From assembly GCA_035236585.1 (NCBI GenBank), contig CP141137.1, positions 13,594,327 through 13,658,326 of the forward strand: 64,000 bases of DNA, written 5' to 3'. A program made the translations under genes and the position numbers. A model generated the notes under the pieces. The model was given only the letters and a program-made list of their open reading frames with translations, did not search any database and was not told the DNA's origin. The DNA comes from Warburgia ugandensis (Eukaryota; Streptophyta; Magnoliopsida; Canellales; Canellaceae). This document shows, in pieces, positions 38,578 to 48,300 of this stretch (positions are counted from its first letter, which is position 1; every line of letters starts with the position of its first letter).

Positions 38578-39001
38578 GGAATCTAATTGGTTTTAGAAAG
38601 TTGGAAGCTTACATAATTGATGCACAAATTCTCCTCCTTAAAAATACGAGCAAGCAAATTTACAAGTTTGACTTACTTTTTCCAATGATCTAAAGTTTAC
38701 GGGTTGTAGTGTAAATGAGAAACTCACCAAATTGGACTCCATGTACTCGGATTTATAGCTGTTAGATTGACAATTAGAAAATTAATAGGCTAGGGTCTTG
38801 AGGAAAATTTTTGGCGTACAACCCAATTTATATAGCAAGAGCTAGTTGATCAACGATTTGGATCAATACACAAGTGGGCGCCACGTAAACTACTAGATTA
38901 TCATGTTTTTCCTTGTAAAAGAATATGAGCAACCACGTTATAGATGCCATAGAAGGTGACTACTAAGAAATGAGTCAACTTTGTTAACATGGCTCTGAAA
39001 G

Positions 39002-39489
39002 TAGGCTCGGCAATTTGGGTTGGCGGGTTGTGTTCGTGTCATGTCGAGACTAACGCATTATAGTATATGAGTCGACATAAACACGTCCTGCTTAATAATC
39101 GTATTAAGAACCTGTGACTTGAACACGACACGATTATTAAACGAGTTGACACAACACGACTTGTGTAACCCGATTAAATATATGTAAAATAACTAATATA
39201 GGACGGTTTCAGAAGAACTGTCCTATATTACTATAGTAATATAAGACGGTTTTTGATGAACTGTCCTATATTTTTAACCTAATTGGTTAACAGCTTGCAA
39301 GTTAAATGGGTCAACACGAATTAATAGGTCGCGTGTCAAATAGGTCAACATGACTGGTCAACATTGATTGACCAGAACACGACATGATTTTTAGCGTGCC
39401 ACTCGAAAATGACACGAACACGATAAGACTCGACCCTAACCTGCTAAATTCGTGTCAGGTTCGAGTCGTGTCATATTTTACCACCCCTA
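39002..39489. mobile_element. hAT-type MITE (488 bp) with target duplication
   Basis: The ends are imperfect terminal inverted repeats: the left end starts TAGGCTCGGCAATTTGG, and the right end read inward is TAGGGGTGGTAAAAT. It is flanked by an 8-bp direct repeat with one mismatch, TCTGAAAG at 38994-39001 and TCTAAAAG at 39490-39497, the length expected for hAT elements. There is no coding capacity. Sub-terminal GTGTCATGTC / GACACGAA motifs recur in both orientations. Two small palindromes lie near the centre. Confidence 0.8.
39195..39272. repeat. Paired palindromes inside the hAT-type MITE
   Basis: Two adjacent hairpins share the arm AATATAGGACxGTT / AACTGTCCTATATT: the first at about 39195-39229, the second at about 39237-39272. 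They are separated by CTATAG and may be a nested or duplicated small inverted-repeat insertion. Confidence 0.65.
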
Positions 39490-39838
39490 TCTAAAAGCAC
39501 ATATAATAAATTCTTTTTTAATAATCGTGACATTAGCTTGCTGTTTTATTTGGGGCCGAGCAATGGGACCCCAAGGGCATGGAAGAACTGATGGTCCACA
39601 AGATTTGCATAGCTGTGCATTGAGTCTGTTCATACAATGCCCAAAACTAGGCTTGCTTAGTAAATATTTTTTCTTACTAAGATACTAGTTGGATGCCTCG
39701 GTTGAGAGTTTTTGTACGCTCACTGGGAAAACTTATTGCTTTCCATCTGATCAACTTACCAGCGGTGGAAGGACGATTTGTTAATGTACCATGGTTTAAT
39801 CATAAATTATGCAATAAATGCCTTCCTCCTATCGTACT

Positions 39839-40014
39839 AAAGGACAGTTCCGGCACTCAAGCTCCCGCCAATGCAGGGTCCGGTGAAGGGGCCAGCTACA
39901 ATGGTGTAAAGTAGGCAGCTTTACCTTATATTTTTGCAAGAGGCTGATTCATGCTTTGAACGCGCAACTTCAAGGTCACATGAGGACAATTTTTACCGTT
40001 GCGCCAAGAGAGCT
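39839..40014 (-). mobile_element. Au-type SINE (antisense)
   Basis: On the plus strand it starts AAAGGACAGTTCCGGCACTC, contains GCAGGGTCCGGTGAAGGGGC and TTTTTGCAAGAGGCTG, and ends with the tRNA-like head TTGCGCCAAGAGAGC. Confidence 0.8.
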
Positions 40015-40564
40015 ATAAATGTCTTAGAATAAAAGCAAAATGAATGCTAGAGTCATCCGCTCCATGACATAATTTACAGCGTTGGATCCCACTGTTTGTA
40101 GATCAGATCCGTTCATCTGACGCCCATGACTCAAGCTGCCAAACTGTGCTCGATGGAGGAGTGTAGAATATGAAAAGTTTACTTTAGGTCACCAAATGAT
40201 CGACGGTCAGAAATACTACTTTAAAAATAATTTAAAATGAACAAGTTCAAACCACATTGTGCCACAATGTTAAAATCATTTAATTATAGTAATTACATGT
40301 ATATATATATAATATTTGAAATAGAAAAATCAAATGAACGAGTCTGATGAACAAAAAACGAGAACCACCATCAGTAGCGTGTGAGTTATATTTGGTAGCA
40401 GCCAATCAAGCATTCCACGATGTAAAAATACTACCGAGTAAATTTCTACTTCATGCGGTATAAACAGGACTAAGCTGTATGGATAATGTAAACTGTTGCA
40501 TATACGCATTCCATTTGCCTCTACTGGTCAAATGTTTAGAGTATTTGGTAGTAGATAACTCTGG

Positions 40565-40749
40565 TAAGGGGAGTCTTGGTGCAAAGGTAAAAGTTGTTGT
40601 CATGTAACCTTGAAGTTACAGGTTCAAGGCGTGGAATCATCCTCTTGCAAAATGCAAGGTAAAACTGCTTATTATGAGCCCTTATGGTCCGTCCTTTCCC
40701 GGACCCCACATGGGCAGAAGCTTCATGCACCAAGGCTGCCCGGTCGGTC
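40565..40749 (+). mobile_element. Au-type SINE (sense), intact with 14-bp target duplication
   Basis: The best-preserved SINE here. It has an A-box-like TTGGTGCAAAGGTAA near 40576, B-box-like GGTTCAAGGC at 40621-40630, then CTCTTGCAAAATGCAAGG, CCCTTATGGTCCGTCC and TTTCCCGGACCCCACATG, and the tail AAGGCTGCCC. The direct repeat GTAGATAACTCTGG at 40551-40564 and 40750-40763 is perfect. It is the youngest-looking copy in the window. Confidence 0.92.
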
Positions 40750-40763
40750 GTAGATAACTCTGG

Positions 40764-41817
40764 CATCTGCCTTTGAACATGCTTAGTTGTAGGGTAGGTT
40801 TGAGTATCTGCTTTTCACTCTAGTCAAAGATTACAATTAGGAGTGTGTACCAGCGAGAGCGTGAGTAATTTGCTTTATAATTTATAGATGTAGAGGAAAA
40901 AAAAAAAAACTAAATAAAAGTATTTTTTTATCAACGTGCTCCTACTTTTTTTTACAATGGGGCTCACCTATCGATGATTTATTTTGATGTTTGAAGATTC
41001 TAACATCTAAAAAATTCCTATTTTTATGGACGGCTAAAAATATTATAAACATAGCCATATTAAAAACAAAAACATAATTTTATAATATGTCAGTTCACAT
41101 GATTTTGAGCTGGAAGACATCTAAAACTAGCGCTTTGATTTAGCATTCTTCTGATAATTAATCTCGAGGGATGCTACTGTTCTTTAAATAATATTATATT
41201 ATTCAAATTCCAAACTCATCGAGTACGTCCAGTTTTTAGTATTAATAATTATGGAGAGCCAAGAAATCAGATGAACGGTTGTGATCTACTAAAGGTAAGG
41301 CCACCATGAAAAAGTGGGTCGCTGTAGATCGGGGATAACATAGAAGAGCTACTCATTAATTATCTCAAATATGGATTGTGGATTATATTAGACATGGACA
41401 AAATTGTCCCATAAAAAGTTATAAATGGGAGCGGTATTATCGGATAAATATTTTGGGGGAAAAGCGGGATTTCCGGGGCCAAAATGTCGCCGAACGCGCC
41501 AACCGCATGAGACTGGCCTTGTTAAAACATGTTGAGCGCATCCACGAAAATATCGGATCCGCTCGACTTGGACCCGTTCCTTTGACATCCCACGTGCAAA
41601 GCATGACCCTACCAAACAAATGCTCTTATTCGCTGGTCTGTTTACCAACATGCCATCACTATCTCCTCTTTTTCTTGTCCAGAAACTGAAATTGAAAGGA
41701 GAACTACTTTGACGTTAAAACGGATAAAAGACTGTCTTGAGAAAAAAAAGAAAAGAAAAGATTTATTTAGGGCAAGCAGGAGTCCAAGAGAATAAAAAAT
41801 TGAGAAAAAAGGAGAAA
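40764..41817. other. Intergenic; no supported gene
   Basis: Mostly AT-rich. The part at 41378-41690 is richer in GC and open on both strands (103 codons on +, 87 on -). It has no recognisable domain or splice context. It contains CCCACGTGC, a G-box core. Confidence 0.4.
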
Positions 41818-41864
41818 TGTTTTATTATTTTAGTCATAAGTTGTATGGCTAAAATAATAAAACA
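41818..41864. repeat. Perfect 16-bp inverted repeat
   Basis: TGTTTTATTATTTTAG (41818-41833) and its exact reverse complement (41849-41864) enclose a 15-base loop. It abuts the 5' end of the next SINE. Confidence 0.85.
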
Positions 41865-41865
41865 G

Positions 41866-42027
41866 CCTCTTGCAAATGTTGTTGTCGTGTGACCTTGAGG
41901 TCACAAGTTTAAGGCGTAAAAACATCCTCTTGCAAATGCAAGGTACGGCTGTGTATTTTAAGCCCTTGTGATCCATCCCTTTTTCGGGCCCTGCATAAGC
42001 AGGAACTTCGCGCGCTTGGGCTGCTAG
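41866..42027 (+). mobile_element. Au-type SINE (sense), altered head
   Basis: It shows GTTGTTGTCGTGTGACCTTG, GGTCACAAGTTTAAGGCG, CTCTTGCAAATGCAAGG, CCCTTGTGATCC, and the tail CTTGGGCTGC. The normal head is replaced by a second copy of the CAGCCTCTTGCAAAT phrase, a small internal rearrangement. Confidence 0.8.
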
Positions 42028-42660
42028 ATGATAATTTGAGGAATTCTTTTCATTCTCTTGCATTTTCGCAAGTGCAATAGGTTGGCTTCAGCTCAATGCG
42101 CCTCATAAATATATGCAAATTCGGATTTTTCTCCCTTGCCGGCCTTTGCTATTCTATTTTATTAGTCATGAGCCGCATGATAGACACTCTTTCTGAAAGG
42201 AAAATGATGGGACGCTCAATAATATTCATGCATATCCTTGGTAGTTATAACATCAAGAATCAAAATGACACAAATAAACACGTAAACATAATAATATTGA
42301 AGAAGTGAAAGATAATTTTATTATTATTATTCTAATTTATAAATAAATAGTTATGTCTATATTAGTTTGTAAGTGAGAATAGAACATAATGAAAACCATC
42401 TTCAACTTCTTTAAAATATGATAACCCACGTGACATGAATCAATCAATGATGATGATGATGTCATTGCAACCCAAGTTGGCAATTCAAAGTATTTAATTC
42501 TTAGGGCCCACAAATCTCATACGCACGTGTAATTCTAATCTTCTAGGTAGTCAACATTTTATTAGCTAGTATTAAACTTTCTAAGCCCTTCATTACTAGT
42601 TAATATCATCACTGGAGACGATTGTTGAGGAAAAACTTCTTAAAACGAGGCTTAAGGTCA

Positions 42661-43498
42661 TCCTCATCATCAAGGCCTTATCTTAATTAGGGGTCAACCA
42701 CATGAATCTTATTCTTCCATTTCTCTCTATTAAGTACATGGTTTCATTTAGTTCTAAAGTTTTTAAATTTTTTCTCACCACTTCTATCCACATTCTTTTG
42801 GGCCTTTCTCTTGCCCTTTTAGAATCTTCTACTTGTATTGCCTCACTCTTTCTAACCGGTATCGTTGTTGGTCTACTTTGAACATGTTCAAACCATCTAA
42901 GTATAATCTCTCTCATCTTGCTACCTATTGGTATTATCTCTAAATTATCTCTAATATTTTTATTTCTAATTCTATTCTATCTTATTTTATTACTCATCAA
43001 TCTCAACATTCTTATTTCTACGACCCTCATCTTATGAGCATGATGTTCCTTAACTACCCAATACTCTGAGCCATAGAGCTTGGCTGGCCTTATAGCCATC
43101 TTATAGAATTTTCCTTTTAGTTTGAGTGGCAATGCTCTAGATGCACATCTTTATTTGTTTCAACCAACTTGGATTCTCTGGGAAACCTCCCTCTCAATCT
43201 CTTCACTCTCATAAATCATTGATCCTAAGTACCGAAAGTGATTTTTTATGGGGACTTCTTAGTTATCAATCTTGATTGGTGTTCCACTCCTACTCCTCTC
43301 CTTGCTAAAATTGCATTCCATATATTCTGTCTTAGTTCGGCTAATTTTAAATCTTTTAAATTCTAATGTTTCTCTCCATAACTCTAGTTTTATGTTTATA
43401 CTCTCTCATGTCTCATCAAGTAAGACTATATTATTTGCAAATAGCATGCACTAGGAAATCTCCCCGTGTAGATGTTTTATTAACTCATCCATAAAATA
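42661..43498 (-). mobile_element. RTE-clade LINE, 5'-truncated copy with 13-bp target duplication
   Basis: On the minus strand this covers the end of the reverse transcriptase through the C-terminal segment (for example ILRWFEHVQSRP around 42870-42910) to the family 3' end ...TAAGGCCTTGATGATG. It is flanked by the perfect direct repeat AGGCTTAAGGTCA (42648-42660 and 43499-43511). The length is 838 bp, against about 3 kb for a full element, as expected from incomplete target-primed reverse transcription. Confidence 0.92.
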
Positions 43499-43570
43499 AG
43501 GCTTAAGGTCAAGGACATAATTAGGACTTGGGAAGAGGCCATATTGAATATAGGGGTACAGGTTGAATTT

Positions 43571-43752
43571 GGAAGGCTGGCCAGGTGCAGAAGCTTCTGC
43601 GTATGTGGGGTTCGAGAAAGGAGTGGACTATAAGGGTTTATAGTAGGCAGTCTTATCTTGCATTTTTGTAAAATATTATTTTTCATATTTTGAACTCATG
43701 GCCTCAAGGTTCCACGTCAATAATTCTACCATTATGTGAAGGCTCCCCTTCA
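43571..43752 (-). mobile_element. Au-type SINE (antisense)
   Basis: On the plus strand it contains CAGAAGCTTCTGCGTATG, GTGGGGTTCGAGAAAGG, CTTGCATTTTTGTAAAA and CTCATGGCCTCAAGG, and ends with the head ATGTGAAGGCTCCCC. The 3' end is diverged. Confidence 0.75.
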
Positions 43753-44155
43753 CCTATAATTTGTTTTTAAATTTTTAAGAAAAGAGCGTAGACACGGGAT
43801 GACTTGGATTACCAATAAACTTGGCTTCACTAGATCTTTTATCTATAATCTTAATTTTCGAATTTCCCCAACGAAAGGAAGAAGTGCGAACTTCCAAGCG
43901 AACATGGACAAGGCAGGCACCTTATTGGATGCAAAAATCACGTTTGACTCCACCACTTAAGGATTAGCAATGAGAAAGACCACCCTTTGGTACAAGCAAT
44001 CATGAAGCATCACTAGGAATCACTTGTCAAATGATGCTAACAACTGTATTTAATCAACTATCTCGGTGAGATAAAGCTACATCTTTTGCAAAGAATAAGT
44101 AAGAGAAACAAGTGATAATCCAAAGTAATTCCAAAGACGAAGGATCTAGATCATA

Positions 44156-44325
44156 AAAGGGCAGTCTCGGTGCACGAAGTTCACACCTATGTGGGGTCTA
44201 GGGAAGGGGCAGATCACAAGGGCCTATGGTAGGCAGTCTTATCTTGCATTTTGCAAAAAGCTAATTCCACAACTTAAACCCGTGGCCTTAAGGTTACATG
44301 ACGACAACTTTTACCGTTGCCTCAT
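44156..44325 (-). mobile_element. Au-type SINE (antisense) with 8-bp target duplication
   Basis: On the plus strand it runs AAAAGGGCAGTCTCGGTGCA ... TATGTGGGGTCTAGGGAAGG ... CTTGCATTTTGCAAAAAG ... ACAACTTTTACCGTTGC. The direct repeat TCATAAAA at 44151-44158 and 44322-44329 marks the insertion; the last A's merge with the SINE tail. It lies about 1 kb upstream of the TMEM214-like gene. Confidence 0.85.
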
Positions 44326-44621
44326 AAAAATAACATCTAGAACTATTATTAAAATAATAATCTAAATTCAACGACTAAAACTAACTTTTAAGACGTTAAA
44401 ATCCTCTAAACTTTTCAATTTTATAAGTAAGAAACACTCGAAACAAGACAAATAAGATGAACAGTTTATATCATCCACAGATGTGGCCCTTTCATGCAAA
44501 AAAGTTTGCTTTGGTTTTGGTGTGGCATTCCTCTTTGTAAGTTTCTACACGATGTACTCTTGTTTTTCTTTGTAGACGCATATTTATTTCTAATTTTTTA
44601 TTTTAAGAATGCTTAATATAA

Positions 44622-44877
44622 GTGCTCTGTGTCAAAGGACTATTACTTTTTGCATAAGAGAGTCCGACTATAGTAATCTATCTAATCTGTCTAATTCTTT
44701 TAACTTTATATCATCATCATCGTCAAGACCTAATTCCAATTAGGAGTTGCCCAGATGAATTTTATTCTTCCATTCCTCTCTATTAAGTGCTATATGTCTA
44801 AGTACTATTACTTTCTAGATAAGGGAGTCTGACTATATTGATCTATCTAATTTATCTTATTCCTTTAGCTTTATATA
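44622..44877. repeat. Pair of about 90-bp direct repeats around an RTE 3' fragment
   Basis: The segment 44622-44711 (GTGCTCTGTGTC ... CTTTATAT) recurs at about 44787-44877 (GTGCTATATGTC ... CTTTATAT) with roughly 80-85% match by eye. The RTE fragment sits exactly between the two copies. Confidence 0.85.
44712..44786 (-). mobile_element. RTE-clade LINE, 3' terminal fragment (about 75 bp)
   Basis: Minus strand: ...CTTAATAGAGAGGAATGG, CATCTGGGCAACTCC, TAATTGGAATTAGG, then TCTTGACGATGATGATG, the RTE family 3' end with its TGA-rich tail. Confidence 0.85.
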
Positions 44878-45103
44878 TTTTTTAATTTAAAAATCATCCA
44901 GCTTAATATGCTATAAGATTGTGTTTTTTAATTTTGAATATAAATTATTTTTAAAAAGTTTTTAGCCGTTCTTAAAAAAGAATTTCCTTTTAAACTTTAA
45001 AATTATCCAACATCCAAAACCAAAAGAAATAGGTATATCATAGTTGACCCAAAAAGTATAAGCGCTTTAATTTAGCATTTTCTCTCTTTTTTTATATCGC
45101 ACA

Positions 45104-45105
<2 letters not shown>

Positions 45106-45140
<35 letters not shown>
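45106..45140. repeat. (CT)n tract upstream of the TMEM214-like start codon
   Basis: About 17 CT dinucleotides lie roughly 210-245 bases upstream of the start codon, in the promoter or 5' leader. A TTTATATCG sequence just before it (45091-45099) is a possible TATA-like element. CT tracts near transcription starts are common in plants and bind BBR/BPC factors on the GA strand. Confidence 0.9.
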
Positions 45141-45141
<1 letters not shown>

Positions 45142-45350
45142 AGGTCAGCGTGTGGACTTGGATCGAGAGAAGACAAGTTCAATGAATGGCAGTTATGTAA
45201 TTTATCGTTAAATCATGGTCATTTATATGTCTAAGAACAATATAGGCCCAGTCCGACAACAGGGGTGTCTTTTCTTCTCTGTTCCCTCTCCGTTCGCTTG
45301 AGTCCCTGAAAAAAGAGACCGAAAAAAAAGAAAAATAAACTGCAAAAACG

Positions 45351-48300
45351 ATGACACAAGAACAACCCTCTCTGGAATCCTTCCTCAACGGATCGGAAGG
45401 AGAACAAGAAAACCTCTTCACCAGCAGCAGCCATGCAAGCAATAGCAACAATCATGGCTGGCAAAAGGTCACCTCAAAGCGCCACCGAAAACCCTCGCAG
45501 AAAACTTCAGATCCCGATCATGACAGATTCCGGCAATCCGGTCCCTCTGTTTCCGGCAATGTTTTCAGTTCAGTCGAACAGAAAGCAGCAGAACGTCGCC
45601 GCGCCCTGGAAGCCCAAAAGATCGCTGCAGAAACAATTTCCAAGCCAAAACCCCCTCGTTCTAATGCTTCTGATGATGATGCCGACCATGGCAATGTAGA
45701 AAATGCTCCAGCTGTTGAGAATGGAGTCGAGGAGAAGAAACCGAAGGAGAAGAAACCTAAGAAGCCGAAGGTTACTGTTTCTGAGGCTGCTTCAAGGATC
45801 GATGCTTCGGATCTTGCTGCTTACCTTGTGGACGTCACCGTAAGTTTTTAAATTTCGGATCTTTTCGCTAATTAGGTTGAGTTATGGTAGATTTCGATTC
45901 ATGCAGTGGCAAAAAGTGATCTTCCTCCGGAATTTGCGTCTTCTCGGTGTTTGAGTGAGCGATTTTTTTGTTAACTTTGAATTAAAAAATGGAAGGATCT
46001 TTTCGTTGCAGAGTTCATACGAATCAAGGCAGGATATTCAGCTGATGAGGTTTGCGGATTACTTTGGACGAGCTTTTGCTGCTGTTAGCGCGGCTCAGTT
46101 TCCGTGGACGAAAATGTTGAAGGAATCGCCGGTGGCAAAGATTGCTGATGTGAGTTTCAATTTGTCTTGATTTAGATCTTTGTTTATTTGAGCTAGATGA
46201 AACCATGTTTGTATGGAAGAAACAATTGAGGAATATTTGATTTTTTCTCCCTCTTAATTCTCTTCTTTTCTTCTGATCGTTGTGTTTGTAACCATTAGAT
46301 TTGAAAGTTATGGGATGCTCATTCCATCAATAGCATTGACTGTTGTTGATTCTTGGAATTGAGATTAAGGATCTATCTTTTATGATTCTTCTCAGTCTTC
46401 TTAATTTCACCATGAAATGGCTTCATTTCTGATTGATCATTGAGGGACATTCTTTCTAACCTTATCCTTTTTGACTTACCTTTTCATAAGATGCATTACA
46501 TAGGAGGGAATGTGCGTACCTTAGGCATTGAAGGAATTGGACAAAATATTCAAAGCATGTACATGTGAAGTTACCGAAAATTGTCTAGCAGCTTACATCA
46601 TCTGAGTATTATATTTACCAGCTTCTTTGGGCTGACAATTGATTCTACCTTCTGTCATTAATTTTATGAGGAGCTTCACTTTCCATGTCTGTTTTTTCTT
46701 GTTCTGTGCTGTTATTACATTTCTGTTTCATCATCATCATCATCATCAAGACCTTATCCTGATTAAGGGTCGACCACATGAATCTTGTTCCTTAATTCCC
46801 TCTATTAAGTATCATGTCTTCATTTAGTCCCAAGTTTTTAAATATTTTCTTACCATGTCTATCCAAGTTCTTCTGGTCTTTCCCCATCTCCTTGTAGAAC
46901 CTTCGACTTGGATTGCCTTACTCTTTTTAACTGGTGCTGTTTTTGGTCTTTGTTGAACTCGTCCAAACCATCTAAATCTAATCTCTCTCATATTGTTATC
47001 TATTGGTTCTACTCTTAATTTTCCTTTAATGTTTTCATTTCTAATTACATTCTTTCTTATCTTGTCACTCATCCATCTCAACATCCTCATTTCGTGTAAC
47101 ACCCCGGATTTTTAAGACAAATTTTTTTTTTTATTATAAATAAGAGCATTTGGGATCCCATGAGAAAAGCTTTATTTAACATTTTACTAAAACCTATCTT
47201 AAAACTCCTGGTGTTAGTTTTCCTTTCTCAAAATGGCTTATATGTAATTTAAACATAAATAAAACAATCTGCATATAAATCAACGTCAAATAAATCGGCG
47301 CCTTTATTTTAAATCAAATAGATGTCCAAAACACAATAATAATATGGCCCAGGGTCTATCAATTATAACATCCCATATAAATATCCAACATATGTTCAAA
47401 CATCTAAATCACATTCAAATAAAAAGTATGTAATCCATAATAAAATTTAAATGATAATCCTCTCTAATGACTCACATCACTGTCTAAAACTATAGGGAAA
47501 ACTAGTCTTCAGCAGCTCTCAAGGTTTATCAATAGCTTTTCCTTTCCTGGTGTCGCGCTCGAGATCTAAGGCATTGCAAAACAAAGCAATGCCTCAGTAA
47601 GCTATCGCTTGTGTAGGTACATAGACAATTAATGTAATAAATGAAAGAAATAATGAACAACTCTGATGAAAAGTCTAACATTTATGAAAATAATGATATC
47701 ATAATGCAATGTTCAAATTAATGTCAATTTATTTCATATGCTAAAACATGCAATTCACAGAGTTAAAACATGACATGAATCAATAAAATGGAGCATAGAA
47801 CAAGAATAAGGGTACCCTAAGGTAATGGGTCCCACCATCGTACTAATATCACTGATTAGGAGTACTCATAGTCAACTTCTGAATGTCGTCACACCCAGGC
47901 ATAACATCCATAACCATGCTCATCATACATGTACACATAACAAAAATATGGGCCATCATGCTGCAGTGGCAACCCTCCATGGGTATAAACCACCGCCGCT
48001 CTCCGTTGATACCATAACGAGAGACTTAGCGTCTGTCCCCATGGAAAGGCTCAAACCGGTAGTGTGGACTCTTCATGTTACCAAACCCCTACTGAATGCC
48101 ATCTATGGGCAGGTGTCTATCATATCACAAAATCATCACATCATAATCTCAGAAGGTGGGTGGCTGGCCCTATCCCTCCTAGCATGACGCTCACCGGGCG
48201 AGAGCATCCGTCATCAAATATAAAACACAAAAATCATATGTATATGCTAAAACTCAAGAGCACTTATAGCTTGCAATCCCTAAGACATGCCCATCATCTT

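Noticed and set aside
40565-42027. tRNA genes suggested by A- and B-box-like motifs
   Set aside because: These are the tRNA-derived heads of Au-type SINEs. No complete cloverleaf with acceptor and anticodon stems is present.
45179-45464. Minus-strand open frames of 77-90 codons
   Set aside because: They overlap the 5' leader and first exon of the TMEM214-like gene in antisense and show no domain.
45433-45699. Alternative + frame of 88 codons within exon 1
   Set aside because: It overlaps the conserved TMEM214 frame. Its methionines come from low-complexity sequence, and it does not continue into exon 2.
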